Part shown: piece after piece, positions 48,026 to 61,176 of the stretch
Layout: each line of letters opens with the position of its first letter
Numbering within the stretch: the first letter of the stretch is position 1
From: Cryptomeria japonica
Lineage: Eukaryota; Streptophyta; Pinopsida; Cupressales; Cupressaceae
Direction of reading: 5' to 3'
Assembly: GCF_030272615.1 (NCBI RefSeq)
Contig: NC_081415.1
Coordinates: forward strand, 260,276,425 to 260,340,424
Length of the DNA: 64,000 bases
Program-made: the position numbers and the translations under genes
The notes under the pieces: generated by a model
Databases searched by the model: none
Told to the model about the DNA's origin: nothing
Seen by the model: only the letters and a program-made list of their open reading frames with translations

Positions 48026-49452
48026 TAGATATGGTTTCAGCTGTGACCCTATCGCATTCTTTATGATTTTTGAAAATTCCACCTTGTCTTTCAAACATTT
48101 GCGACAAGTTCTTGTCTTTGGCATGAGATGAAACTTGTGTCTAACTCTTGCAACTAGAAGATTTTGGTACCGACAATTTGTCCATGATCCGTATCCTCCT
48201 TCCCACACAATTATCTTCAAAATGTGACTTTTGTATGCTTGCGATTTGACCTTGTAAATGCCCCTAATTTTTCCATGCATGATTGTGACTACAAAAAAAA
48301 AATTTGCGATTCTTCGTCATGATCCATAGTAGATTTTGTAAACTAATGACTTTTCTTGAATCCCTCAACCTCTGCAACTGTGGATTTCTCTTTTTTCTTT
48401 TTTCCATGAACCACATTGGCTTTGTACCATTGCTGGTATAAGCAAAAGAATGAGATGAGACAAGAGGTTTGACATCATAGGAGATAGCGGCCTTATATCT
48501 TTGAGGAGTGTCTAATAAAAAACAACAATTACAAATGCCATAAAGATGGCAGTTAAAAAAGAGTAAGAACAAAAAGACGTGTGTAATATTAGTTACATTA
48601 TCATTGTCATTATTAACAAACTAATCTACGAATATATCCTAATGTTTAGATTATCATTTGGATCAACAGCAGAACCCTTTAGGTGCGAATGTGTATGCAT
48701 TCTTCGGGACAAAAACCTCAAGTGTAGAATGTGGTGCAGAACAATAACAAGATTATGAAGAGGGTGTAGGATCAATAGGGCGATTAGTTTGCATACTGTA
48801 GTATGTTTAGGATGTATCAGAGTTTATATCAATATGTTGTGCATTCCTAGCGAGTTGTAATGGTTTTGTTGCTTTCCATTTGCATGTATATGTTTCATGA
48901 AAATAATATAAAATACTGTTTTTGTCTTTCTGGGTTTGATTATTTGTTTGCATTTAGTTTGGGTTATTACACTTATAAACCTTGATAGAAACCTCCCAAA
49001 AATAAGTGAAACGTTATTTTAGTTTGAGATTACACAATCCCCTTTAATATAAATTTGCAATACGTGCTTACCAAAAAGTACCAAGAAATGAATTCACTAT
49101 ATTTAATCAGAATAGTAAAAAAGCAAAAGTTACCAATGTAAACCATGCAAAATTATGCACTTCAATAAAAAAAATAAAATAAAATACGAGTTTTTATGGG
49201 CTATGAGATTTCGAAAAAGGGAATTGTTGAGCCAGAATCTGATAAAGCTAAAAATTTAAAAAACCTGGATCCCAGATCTAAAAAAACAATATAACCCTTG
49301 TATAGCCATTTGAAGGACAGCTAGAATAAAAAAAATGATCTTAATTGAAGTCCAGATGAGGGAATACAAGCCTTCCAAATTCGAGGTGTCAAAATGAATC
49401 TTCAAGCTAGTGACATTATGAACATGATATCACGATGATGGAGCATTGTTGA
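48026..49452. other. Non-coding stretch
   Basis: Two minus-strand frames of 102 codons (47972-48280 and 48264-48572) overlap here. They contain KFHLMPKTRTCRKC and a KRKKRNPQLQRLRDSRK stretch but match nothing I recognise, and they run into the element to the left. Otherwise AT-rich sequence without signals. Confidence 0.35.
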
Positions 49453-49656
49453 CTAGACCTGTTGATGTAGCAGTATGAATGTGTATGATAATGTTGCATT
49501 GTACCTATATGATAATGTGGCATTGCAGTAGCGAAAATTTCCCAGAAAGTTCTCAAATTTGATGATTTGACAGGCATCCTCAAGGTTTTTGGGTCTTCTT
49601 AATGCAATGGTACTGGTCATTTCTTCTCTGAGGCCTCTTTTAAAAGGTGACTTCAC
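49453..49656 (-). pseudogene. Retrotransposon gag scrap
   Basis: FKRGLREEMTSTIALRRPKN followed by LEDACQI resembles the conserved FLxGLREEI...LRxPxTLEEA block of LTR-retrotransposon gag proteins. The rest is a short repeat of TATGATAATG(T)TGGCATTG type. No neighbouring element boundary was found. Confidence 0.4.
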
Positions 49657-51270
49657 GGCAACCTAATAACAATATTCTAAACCTTAGGAATAAATAACTT
49701 TGAATGACAAAATTTGTCTAATTTGATACGCTCTTATGGCATTTATGATTATGGCTCTAATCTTGTAGGATTGATGCAAAGATGCTCTAATACAATGTAA
49801 GATTTGATCACATGTTGAATGAAATCAAATTTTAGAAACTTGAACAGTAATAAAGCAAAATTATCTAGTGCATAAATAAACATTTACAAAGATGAAAATA
49901 TGAATGAACATGGCACTATATTGTTTACCAAACTGAGCTCACAAACTGTGCAATTATAAAATGCAATGAAGTCGCATTTATAGGAAGTACGAGAGGAGAT
50001 GAGACAACTTGGTCTCTTAAACATAGTATGATTTTCCCAAAGTTTATCTAGAAAATTAGGAAAGGGAGCAAGATTTTTCTAAAATCCTAACTAGAGAAAA
50101 TTAGGAAATAAAGAAAGCTAATTCTAAAATTATCTAAAGAATATGTAGATATGCATAATATTTGTAATATCCACCTGGTCAAGCTGAATATAACCTATAG
50201 TATAATCATACATTAATTACAACAACATATAGCATGCCTTTGTAGTCACCACATAACAAAAAGTTTTGATTTGATTGAGTTTCTAGTCATTTAATCTGTG
50301 GCCTCAATGCTGATATGTAATGCAATATACACGAATCCTAGTAGTAGAGTTTACAACTTCACTTTGTTGTCATGTTCTTTTATACTTTAGAATTTAATTA
50401 GATCTAGCTGGCGAATTCTATTTTTTGCAGTTGGGAGCACCGAGCATCCTCTTGAAAAAAGTTATAGCTTTTACAATCCATCATCCTGCCAATAGCTTTT
50501 AAGTACTAAAGCTTTGGCATCAAAATCATGGCCTAGAAAAAATAATGGTCTGATAAAGCTACTAATTTGTTTAGAGAATATATCTGGAGCCTATCTGCAA
50601 TAACTGAAAGCTTACATACATAGGTCGATAGCATCAAATTACAGAATAAAAGGAAACCTTATAAGAACCCAAATCTTGGACCAACAACACCTGAAAATAT
50701 AGAAGTTTTCAAATAACAAAATACGAAAGTTCAATGCAGCAGATGGGCGACAAAGCTGTTGATAGTTCGAAGTATAGATTGCACCTCCAACTGCACCAGG
50801 TTCATCAGCAACAATACTCTCCCTGAGGCTGTTTAGGGAAGCTGAACATGAGGGTTGCCGTTTTTTGATTTCCTGCCATTAGTGCTATCTCAGTAATTTT
50901 TAAACTCTCAAATATAGCAGAATTTAAGAATCCACAATCGATTCATTTTGCCCCCTTTTGGGGATGATCCTAAATCTTTCCCTAAAATCACAAGTTCAAT
51001 TAAAATAAGAAATTTAGCTCATTAAGATATAACTTACCAATTAACAATTTCATTTCCAACATAAATTTTGGTTTAACCCCTGCAATAATGATAGTCAACA
51101 TTTAAAATATAATTCATAAGGCCAATTATTAATTTATTTCCATAAGGGTTAGGAATCCATTAACATATAAATGCATATATAATCAATCACATTAACAATG
51201 AAATAGATATTTAAGTTAAATAACATCAGTCATTGGGATCTAATCTATAGTTTTATTTCCAATAATCCAC
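49657..51270. other. Non-coding stretch
   Basis: AT-rich, with stop codons in all frames. No RNA, repeat or element boundary was recognised. Confidence 0.4.
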
Positions 51271-51274
51271 CATA

Positions 51275-51705
51275 GTAGGGGTTGAAGAGTAGAGCACGAC
51301 AGGGTTCTCGGAACATTTGCCACAACTAAGCCCAAGGATGTGATACAACACCCCTTGGCCCACAAGTGGCAGGAACTTGTCCATCCAACATGGGGTGGCC
51401 TGCTTAGAAGGGGAAGGGGAACCCATCTCTGTCCTCCCTACTGTGTCTCCTTATTAAGCCATATATGATTGCTTCCATTCTTGAGTTCACTTCTACAACC
51501 AACCATTGTAGAGATTGGAGAGGAAAGCGCAATAGGGTGCCTTGGAACATTCACCGCACCTAAGCCCAAGGGCGTGATACAACACCCCTTGGCCCACAAG
51601 TGGCAGGAACTCGTCCATCCAACACGGGGTGGCCTACTTAGAAGGGGAACCCATCTCTGCCCTCCCTACTTGTGTTTCCTTATCTCTCCATGATTGTTTG
51701 TAGGA
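51275..51705. repeat. Tandem duplication, about 200-bp units
   Basis: A segment containing GATACAACACCCCTTGGCCC, CACAAGTGGCAGGAACT and CATCTCTG(T/C)CCTCCCTACT lies at about 51290-51470 and again at 51515-51700, with about 90 percent identity by eye. It is richer in G and C than its surroundings. Its identity is unknown. Confidence 0.8.
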
Positions 51706-54587
51706 GAATAAGTAAACTTAATAAATAAATAAAGAATCTAGATTGGTTAGCATTTTATATCATTACCTAATACATAAGAGATTATATGTTAGACTTCATC
51801 ATGCATACCACAAATACTTGCTAGAACACAAGATGGCTGTATTCTGAAATGCAGATTGCTTATATCCAATACTGATCTGATCCCATTCCTTGATGAATGC
51901 AGATATATACACACACACACTTAAACTTCTGATCTTCTTCCCTCTCTTCTTCTAAATGGGAATCTGCCTCTTATAGCCTTCAGGAGGAGGCATAGAGTCA
52001 TTACTCTTGCTAGGGACATCCTTCTTCATAAAGACGTGTTTCTTCTTAATTAATTGCTGTCCCTTCATAAAAATGTGGCTGCCTGTAACCCATGTGATTA
52101 AGTCTCTTGTGTAACTGTTGATTGCAACATTATAGAAAATTGTGAAGTATTATTAATAAGACAATTTTTTGAATATCTGATCTCATTCAATTTCTTCCAT
52201 ATATTTCCATTTCCCATTCCTATCCCGTGCCCTCCATTCCGTTCCTTATTTCCCTTTTATATTCTCATGTTTCCATAGAAGGGATGTGTCCTTTTGAACG
52301 GAGATGACTCTTAAGAGGGACATCACCTTTTGTCATACTACTTGCTGCATCTAACATAATCTTAATCGCTGTTTTAATGCTTATGATAACTGCTGCTTAT
52401 TGCTTTTTTTATAAAGTCAGATCTTAACACAGTCCTCCTAACACAAGCACTACTTTTACTTACACCCCTTGCTGCTTATTGATATTAACTTGGGTGTCAA
52501 TAATGAAGTCGGCCTGATATTTGTTTATATTTGATTTATTCTAAACCTCTTAATAGGCAATTATTTCAATAAGTTGGCCTTAGCAGATATTTTCCTAACT
52601 TTACTTGCAATGTCCCTTGACTAAGTCGGCTTCAATTTATTAATAATTTTTTAATCTCAGTTGGCCTGTGTTTAATTGTTATAAAGTCTACGAATGGCCG
52701 TGACCTTAAATACTGGCAGGGAATATGACACGATTCATTTACCGTTCTACTTGCTTCAACAAGTGACAATTTTAAAGAGGAATGAATGTTATCAGATGAA
52801 AAACAACTATATCAATCGAAAACAAGACTAGCACAATGAATGAATCACTCAAGTAAATTGCATTTCCTTGTGGTCAGTGGCAAGTGTCAACAATTGTCTG
52901 TTAACCTCCCTTGGATCATCACTCCTTCAGTGCACCTGAAAAACACACTAGGACATAAGTTGCAGGCAGCAGCTATCTTAACAAAAATGAATATACTATT
53001 TGGAAATAAAATGAATTCTTCATCTAAACTATTAAGCCAACTGCTGCATACATATCAAATTGTTAATACCATACAAAATATTGGCCTAAATTATAACATG
53101 TTTCAAAACATAAAATCAAAAATCAGGTAATAATCCACATAACTATACACCATAGCTAATTATTTTGTGTAAAAGTGGTCTACCATGATTATCTAAGCTC
53201 ATACGTAGGATGCTAAAAAGGGAGTTTCTGCATTGCATTCATTGTTGGATAACAATTAATCACTCTTCTTCCACATTAAGCACTTCAATTTTTTTTGTAA
53301 TTGCAATCCCAATTCTGGGTCTCCCAGGACTGAGTTCAATGCTTTGACCAGGTTATTGGAAGTATGTGGGATGCCCTAAGCATAGGAAAAGAGAAGAATG
53401 CCCAAGTTATCTTGAATGACTCACACTGCCCCAGAAATATCTAGGTTCCCCTTAGCGGCATCCTCAATTCTTAGCTGAACTATCTCATGCTTGGGAGCGA
53501 TCTGCCTAATGCAATTGTGGGAGATGTGACCATGTTATTGTGACTTGGGTTGTAAGACATAAACAATGTTGATAATCAGTAGAACATGAAGCATGTAACT
53601 ATGTGATTTGCATAATGTAATGTTAGGTAGAGAGGAAAAACAGTCTTAAGAGTGATGTAGATTGTTAGAGATGTGTCCGTACACTGGAATCTCTATATAG
53701 GTATAGTGGCTTACTATTATAAAAAGTAAAAGTGGGAAAATATATATTAATGTTTGAGCAAGAATTTTCAGTGCCATCAACTTTAATCGGCAATTCATTG
53801 ACATGGATCATTAATCACTACTAATCTGTCCTACAATTGCTGAGACACATCCAAATATAGTTGCACTTATATTGAGCATGGAACACCTCATTGCTCGCTC
53901 TATTCCTATTTTTAGAAGAATACCAACATGCATAGCTCGCAGATTCAGACTCAGAGAGTACTTGGCAAGCCCAAAATTTTGAACTTGGCAAAAACTCGAC
54001 AAACACTCAGCAAAAACTTGGCAACTTAGAAAGTACTAAAAGTAAAAATTAAAATCTCTCAAAGAAACATAATTTTTTTTGGTAAAATTCAATTACCAAA
54101 TGTATTAAATTAAAAATAGACATCTCGAAAGAGAAGAGACACGGTTTAATAGCAAAAACATGTGAAAAACACATTTTAACCAGCATTTTACGTGCGTCGA
54201 CATTTTTACCCATGTTTTTTTGCATCTATAAAAACGCGAGTTAAACTTGTGAAAGCTCACCTAACAAAAAAATTGAGAGTACTCATAGGGTTTGCAAACT
54301 ATGCCAACATGTACGTAACCTAGAGTTAAATGGATGTGGAATTGAAGTCATAGTGATATAGATATTCTTGACATTCAAGCTACTTTAGTAATGAGACTTT
54401 GACCCAAAATTGACCTGGCCAACCAGTTTTTGATTCAGACTTATATTTGGTATAAAAGCTCAGCAATTTAAAATATTATGATATCTATTGAATTGCTTTT
54501 GTTTCTTCTGTTTTATTATGTTTTTTGGGCAGACATGGCAAGACTACGCATCAGAATTTGGGTTTCCCAATAGACAGAGTGACTGAG
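51706..54587. other. Non-coding stretch
   Basis: No recognised gene. A 96-codon plus-strand frame at 52840-53130 has no domain and ordinary non-coding composition. 52190-52700 has debris-like mixed sequence. 54130-54250 includes ACGTGCGTCGACATTT-type words. Nothing else is supported. Confidence 0.4.
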
Positions 54588-57443
54588 TGTAATGTCCCCT
54601 TTTTAAATGCCCTAGTTTTTCGCCCTAAAATCCTACTAGGGTTGGGAACATTAACTCAATCATATGATATATCTAATTCCTTAATGGAATTCAATCATAG
54701 GAGAGTTAGGTTAAGAAGGCATGATAGAGTGCCTAAAATGATCCTCTACCTGTTGGTGCGTTTTATATGCACGTTGAACCCAGAATAAAAACCCAGAGAT
54801 TTCCTATTCTCTCTTGATCAAAATCTTCTATGTGCTAAATTGATGGACTGTGTGATCACAAAGACGACTCAAAGGTTCTAAATTCATGCGGAGAGTCTCA
54901 GTTGGTTCGTTGTGATATACTGGTAATCTCAATGGGAGCTTACATTATTGTTCGAGGAGTGAATCAATCAAAGGATTTTGTTGATTGCCGACACTTGTAA
55001 CTTTCCCTTTTTTAAAATAATTTTGCAATAAGTTCTATTGAATCTTACTTCTACTATACTTGAAAAAAAGGCAAAAGATGAGGGTTTAGGAAGGTTATTC
55101 TAATCTTAAGCTAATCCTGTGAACTCGAGAGACATAAATTGCAAAAGTGAATTCCAAAACCAATTCTTGTTTCGATAAATTCAACAACTACACAAGAACA
55201 ATGCTATCTTCTGAGGAATTCATAAGATTTTCATATCACTGATATTCACCAACATTTTGAACAATGAATATAGCAATAGAAGTTAAGTTTTCATTTATTG
55301 GTTCAGGGTAACTTTGCACAATAATTGAAAATCATCCAATTATCAAAAGTATGAACACATCCATTCCACATTAAGTAATTCTATCAAATCCTTCATTCAA
55401 TCTATCAACTTGAAAATGAAATCTATTCTATTGAGAGCCAAGAAACCATGCTAACTTGCAAAATAGACAAAATTTACCAACAATTGAACAATGAATAATG
55501 TCTTAGCACTTAAGACATATCACTACAACAATTTCTCAGAAATCTCTCTTCTTACAAATGAGAGGAGAGTTTATATAAACACTCCATTATAAAGCAACGA
55601 CCCAGATTGATCCAAGATCAACGACCAAGATTAAAACATTGAAGTCCCAATTAGGGTTTGTTACAATCATTATCCAAAATGGACGAATGAGAAATAAACA
55701 ACCATCAAATCTAGCTTTCTTCTAGAAGCGGGTGTCCCTTATCCTTTCTTTTGGCGGCAAATTCAATGAACCTGGTCACTATGGGGTCGAGCTCTTCCAT
55801 TGGGACACTTAGCAAAATGTCCATCTCATCTCCACATGTGGCAAAAGTAGTTTTCCAATCTGTTTCCAGTTTTCGAAAACCATCCTCAATGAACGGAAAT
55901 GAGGATGCCTTATTAAGATGTTGCTTCTGGATTGGATTTGTAAAAGTGAAAAAGTTGCTTTGAACTTTGGCTTTCTATGTCCATGTCCTTGTCTCAAATT
56001 GCTTGGATTGTCTCTTCTTTTCTTCTTCTTTCCTTGAAGTCTTCGAGGTCCACATGGCCAAGGTTGGTATCCCCAACTCTCTTCCATTTCGTCATGATCT
56101 TGGACTCCAGCTTTGAACTTTGTGTGCGTCTTTCTAGAAATCCCTCCTTGAGTTGACATCTACCACCTGAAAATCAAGAAAAATTTCCAAGTTAAAAACA
56201 AGAAGGGGGTTTCATGTTGATTCTAGCCTAGAGTGCAAGGTTTGAAGGAATTTAAGAAGGATAAATCTTATCTATCTAACTCATGAAATTCTAGGAATTA
56301 AACTTGGTAAAATTTAAATTGAAGCATTTGCCCCTTAAAGCATAAAAAAGCAAGATGATTTTGAATAAAACTTGAAGAATCTGAAGTGAAATCTCTCTTG
56401 GAAATCCAGAAAATTAAAAACTCCAATTGAAAGTCTGAAAGAAATTTGGAATTTTGAATGAAAATCTGCCTTCAACCCTTAGTAAACTTGGGAATCTTGA
56501 TGAAACCCCCCAAATTGCTTAAGGAACCACTTTCAATTTTGTCTTCAAATGTGGAAATTGGTTTTGAAATTCTCTCGGAAGATGTCTTGGAAATTGTACT
56601 TTCGAACTTTTTCAACACAACCAAATTTTATAGAGTTTCGAACCTTTTCAATACTTAGGCATTCCATATGCTTGAGTGGACTTATAGTTGGGTCAAAGCA
56701 TTTTTCTTATTCCCAAGGTGGAATTAACATTTGGACAAGGAATTTTGACTATCCTCGGGCAAACTTAGCACTTGATTTCCACTTTTCTTTCAATCCACCA
56801 ACACTTAGCCAAATTTTCCTTCATCTTTCTTGAATGGATTTGCTTCTTGCTTGAGGAATTTCCTTGACACTTGGCCAAACTTTCAAATTTTCCTCCAAGG
56901 TATCAACACTTAAGCGAATTTCATGTTGATTCAACCTTTTTGCTTTGATTTTTAACTTGTTTTAAGCTACCTATACTTAGCCAAATTTCTCCTTCTCTTC
57001 ATCTTGGGTTGACTTTGCCAAAACACTTAGCTAAATCTTCTCTTCCTCACCTTGGGCAGACTTGATGTTGACTTGGAAACTTCAACCTTCCCTAGGCGGC
57101 CTTCATCCTTGATTAGAATTCTAGTGCTTGCAAGGGCAGACTTCACATGTGGCTGGGAATTTTGCCACAAGGCTTGGGCAGACTTCATAGCTGATTAGGA
57201 AATTTCCCTCTTGTTTAGGCAACCTTCATAGCTAGTCAAGGAATCTTCTTCATTTGCAAGGTTGATTGAGCACTCGACCAAGGAGATTTCTTGGTTTACA
57301 AGGCTGGCTTAGCATTTAGATAGGAAAATTTCTTTGAGAACTTCACCTTGACTTACCACTTTCTTGCAATCTACCAACACTTAGCCATATTTTCTGATCT
57401 TTCTTTTATACTTGGGCATTTTTTTTTTTTTTGATTCCAACCT
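54588..57443 (-). mobile_element. Copy 3 of the unknown ORF element, 3' and middle part
   Basis: On the minus strand it ends GGGGACATTACA at 54588, and a TATA-like TTTATATAAAC lies near 55570. The stretch 55500-55710 shares AAACCCTAATT(A/G)GG and ATCTTGG(C/T)C(A/G)TTGATCTT with the 3' part of copy 2. The coding remnant is at 55711-56159. The 5' leader (56170-57443) has loose repeats around CTTGGGCAGACTT. It is cut by the copia insertion at 57444 and resumes at 63440, running off the right edge. Confidence 0.5.
55711..56159 (-). pseudogene. Unknown ORF family, copy 3: internally deleted remnant
   Basis: The N-terminal piece, in the frame one base off the Met frame at 56159, reads LESKIMTKWKRVGDTNLGHV and aligns with ETKIVSKWNNIGDTNLGNF of copy 2. 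After a few codons the homology jumps to the C-terminus: LSVPMEELDPIVTRFIEFAA ending LLEES and a stop at 55711, aligning with IPIAEIEGIISRFIAYAKKE of copy 2. So about 900 codons of the middle are missing. The deletion joins the first and last parts with little else damaged. Confidence 0.6.
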
Positions 57444-58168
57444 TGTTAGTGATATAGCGTCAGTTGGTTTCCTTCTAGCTGACTCGGCAAATCAAAATGT
57501 GTGAATGGCCTATCAGCCTTACACATTTTGTATTTTGATTATTTATATTTAATCATAACTATACCCTAACCGATTGATCAGTAGTGTTATTTATTTTATA
57601 ACAAACTAAAGATTATAAACTCGTCACTCTATTGGAAGGGTGCGATCCTCTAACTACAGTCACGTCTCCTTGAGGAGAGTCGACTCCTATCGGGGAATAC
57701 ATAAGATCAGTGCTCTCCTTCATTGTGGATGAGGGAGATACAAATGGTGTATGACAGATTATCTATCGATATCAGCAAACCTTATATATTACATCAAATC
57801 GAATCATCTAATAAACACATCAGTTCGTATTATTACTGCAGCAGTTTATTCATTGTTAACACATTGGATTCTTTCAACAATCCGCACATTGTGTTAACAA
57901 GAATGGTTCAGACTTCTAAAGAATCCAATGTGCTAACACGAATGGTTCAGACTTCTAAAGAATCCCATGTGCGGGTGGTGATACACGAATTGTTAACACA
58001 TTGGATTCTTCATCAGCAAATTGAATCTTACATTAAGGCAGACTGAATGTGTGTCATTCTTTAGAAGTCTGAACCACATTTATTAATAATCCAGTTTCAC
58101 AGTGTGAAGCGTTTTTTGTGAAGACATATTTTTGTTTTTGTATGTCCAATCTGATCACCAATTTAACA
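57444..58168 (+). mobile_element. 5' LTR (725 bp)
   Basis: Starts TGTTAGTGATATAGCG and ends CACCAATTTAACA directly before the PBS. It is 88 bp longer than the 3' LTR because of a local inversion and duplication at about 57860-58010, where TTCAGACTTCTAAAGAATCC occurs twice. Confidence 0.9.
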
Positions 58169-58186
58169 TGGTATCAGAGCAGGCTT
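58169..58186 (+). promoter_or_regulatory. Primer-binding site, initiator tRNA-Met
   Basis: TGGTATCAGAGCAGGCTT follows the LTR without a gap; the first 12 bases are the usual complement of plant initiator tRNA-Met. Confidence 0.9.
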
Positions 58187-58270
58187 AAGGAAAGATCAGA
58201 TCAGATTTATAGAAGCAAGGTTATCTCCTACCATTGTCTTCAAGTTCGACTACTACTATCAAACGTCAAG

Positions 58271-59077
58271 ATGGTGAATGAAATTAGAGTTGAAGACAGA
58301 CTTGAGGGAGCATCAAACTTCGTATCTTGGAAGTTTAGAATTATGCTTGCCTTGGGTGAAAACGAATTAGATGAATTCATGAAGAAAGTCATACCGGAAC
58401 CAACTGAAGATGAGAAGTGTCAATGGAAGAAAAAGAACTACAAAGCAATGAAGATGTTGGTTGACTCAGTGAAAGATCACATTGTGCCAATTATCTCCAA
58501 GTTGGAAATGACATATGACATGTTCAAAGCATTAGAGGAAATGTATGAGATCAACAACACAAGACGAGCCCTTGCATTAAAGCAACAACTTCACCACATC
58601 AAAATGACGAAAGAAGAATCCATCACCTCATACTTCATGAAGATTACTAAATTGAGAGATCAACTCTCTACCATTGAAAACATTATAGAGGGCAAAGAGT
58701 TAACCATGTTGGCATTCAATGGTCTCCCTTCATCTTGGAAGTCATTTATTTAAGGGATAAGCGCAAGATCATAACTTCCTAAGTTTGATCGATTGAAGAT
58801 AGACTGTATTCAAGAAGAGTCAAGATTGGTCACAAGAGGCATTGGTCAAAGTTCTACAAATGAAGATATTCATGTTCTTGCCTCTCACTCCTCAAAGAAG
58901 AAAGGTAAGAAAGGACACTTCAAAAGAAGGAATGATATTTCAGAAATCCAATGCTTTAGATGTGACAAATATGGTCACTACGCAATGAAATGTCCAATCA
59001 GGACCATGCCTCAAGCTTCCATTGCGGATGTTGGTGAGACTCTTCCACAAAAGGATTCAGATGGATTCATATTCTGA
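58271..59077 (+). pseudogene. Copia gag (UBN2/DUF4219 type with CCHC knuckle), two in-frame stops
   Basis: Starts MVNEIRVEDRLEGASN. It continues with FVSWKFRIMLALGENELDEF, MLVDSVKDHIVPIISKLEMT, RALALKQQLHHIKMTKEESI and YFMKITKLRDQLSTIE. It ends with the knuckle CFRCDKYGHYAMKC (C-x2-C-x4-H-x4-C) near residue 235. Two TAA codons (58751 and about 58770) flank GISARS, so the protein is broken although the frame is otherwise kept. Gag would package the element RNA. Confidence 0.85.
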
Positions 59078-59739
59078 TTTGAAAGAGATAAGTTTTATGG
59101 TTGAATAATGTTCATGAATTTCATATGTAGTTATTAATTCATGCAATTACATTATGCGTGTTATTTGTGAAACAATATTGTCAACAAGTTTCTCAATTTA
59201 CTATGAGAAACTTGTCCCTTACATACAAAACATCTTTAGAATCACAGCCTGTTGCTTTTCAGGTTATAGAGTTTTGAAGTTCTATTTGTGATGAAGAGAT
59301 CGAAATTCAGGAAGAATATGCAGAGGACTTTAGTGGAGATTTTGCATTTCCAATTTTTTTATAAAACAAATGTTTACCTGCAAAAGTGCAATAGTTCACT
59401 TGTGAAAGCCATAGTGGCATTTGTGCAGGTGATGATAGCATCTAGGGTTATGAAGCAAGTTGAGACAAGAAGGCTCTTCCAATGAGAGGGAGTGTACTGC
59501 AAGGAGATTTTGTTTTGAATCTGAGGATGGTCATATTCTTGCCTACGGCTCGATCTTATGACAGTAGATCCATGGTGGTTTTGGATCTAGCACTTCCAGC
59601 CGTATGAGGATTATACCAGATGATGAGAGTCTCCCGAAGCAAGATATCTTCCATGATTGGGACAATGTGAGCAGGGGATGCTTCCGTGACATAGGGAGCA
59701 ACTAAGAGGATGTGCTTCGATTGATATCCAAGGATTTTG

Positions 59740-60862
59740 GTCATATTGGTTCAGAGGGAGTGGACTATGCCAAGGTGGTTTCTCTAGTGATCAGTATCAC
59801 TAATGCACGTGGAGATCAAGTATCACTATGTTAGAGACATAGTGGAAAGGTATGCTATTCACTTAAGATACATTAGTACTAATGAGCAGACGACAAACAG
59901 TCTCACCAAGCCTCTCTTCAGTTTAAAGTTTGTGTACTTTTGAGGTAAGCTTGGTATTGTTTGTAATTAGGGCTGGTGGATTCCAATTGCCTTGGGCAAC
60001 ATTGGAATCCGCCTAAGGGGGGCCAGCCCCTTCTCCAACATATAGGGCCAGGACCCATACCTCTCGGCTTCACCTAAAAGGTCCCCACGCTACACCCAAA
60101 CCCAACACGACACTATGATAGGGCGGACCCTATCCATTACGCATAAAAGGAATTAAATAAAATGTTTAATTTGCAAAGAAGGCCAACATGATTAGAAGTA
60201 TTGCTACTCCTATAAATAAAGCATATACTTCACATAATATTCATTCAGTTTTCAAGTAGATGCGAAATATATCCCGAGGAAGCGAAATACATATTCAAGG
60301 CAGTTGATAACAACGAACTTCATGAAAGGGCAGCAGATCACTAATAGGAGACAATGGACTTCATTAAAGGGCAGCAGATCATTAATAGGAGACAACGAAC
60401 TTTATCAAAGGCAGCAGATCATCACCAAAAGATAGAGAACTCCATTGAAGGCTCAAGCAAACCCTATAGAAGGACTGCGAACTAGTTGAAAGGTGCAGCT
60501 AACCCTTGTTATGCACAAGTCAGATTAGAAGGACTGCAAATCATGATCTCTATCAGTAAACTAATTGTGTAGACTTCTATGTCATCTTCCTTGTGACTGC
60601 AACATCTATACTCTAGATAAGTGTGTAATTATTAGTTGAATACAAAACCATAATCGGATCTGAGGATCTTTTCTGGTTGGGTTTCCTTTCCTTTACTGCA
60701 TTCATTTCCTTTACTATGCTTAAATCTGGAAAAGAATAAATCTAATTAACCTAGTTAGAAACTAATTCTGATTTTCTGAGTTTTATTTAATCTGAAAGTA
60801 CTAAAATTAACACTTGGTAGGATGGAGAATGAAGCCCTAGTTGAGATTGAGTCTCAACATCA
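59740..60862 (+). mobile_element. 3' end of another copia element (RNase H end plus LTR-like sequence)
   Basis: A frame at about 59800-59945 reads YHYVRDIVERYAIHLRYIST and TNSLTKPLFSLKFVYF, the conserved C-terminus of copia RNase H. Farther on come AAGGGGGGCC near 60015, a TATA-like TATAAATAAAGC near 60220, three loose copies of GGCAGCAGATCA at 60330-60425, and a GTCTCAACA end at about 60862. Sequence shared with the 31-kb element (GTTAATGCATT, GAGGTGAAA) resumes just beyond. No duplication was found. Confidence 0.5.
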
Positions 60863-60949
60863 TTGATTTAGTTATACTAATGCATTCTTCTAATTGAGAA
60901 GGTGTTTAATGTGTAAACTCTTGTTAATGCATTTCTCCTTGAGAGAGAC

Positions 60950-61168
60950 GAGGTGAAAACCCTTATCTCCACCCCTTGATATGGTTCATGGTGGATGTCA
61001 TGTGTGACACCATGACAACATCACCCGAGAGAATCCGTGATGATTTTTCTTGTACTTGTGCGTTCACCCTCTGATGAGCCATGGTGAATATCATTGTGAG
61101 GTGACAATCTCACAATGATGCACTTGTGCATCTTACCATCATTGTGAGGTGATGATCTCACAATAATG
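60950..61168. repeat. Satellite of the copia 3' region, left part
   Basis: Diverged units around CCATGGTGAATATCATTGTG and GAGGTGA(C/T)(A/G)ATCTCACA, the same family as 62316-62640, interrupted by the insertion at 61177. Confidence 0.65.
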
Positions 61169-61176
61169 GTTGATAT

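Noticed and set aside
47972-48572. Exons of a host gene on the minus strand
   Set aside because: Two overlapping 102-codon frames with some charged stretches, but no recognised domain, and one runs into the LTR palindrome.
52840-53130. 96-codon plus-strand ORF
   Set aside because: No domain, no start or codon-use support, and AT-rich non-coding surroundings.
59556-59744. 62-codon minus-strand ORF in the copia interior
   Set aside because: It lies antisense to copia 3' debris and has no recognisable motif.
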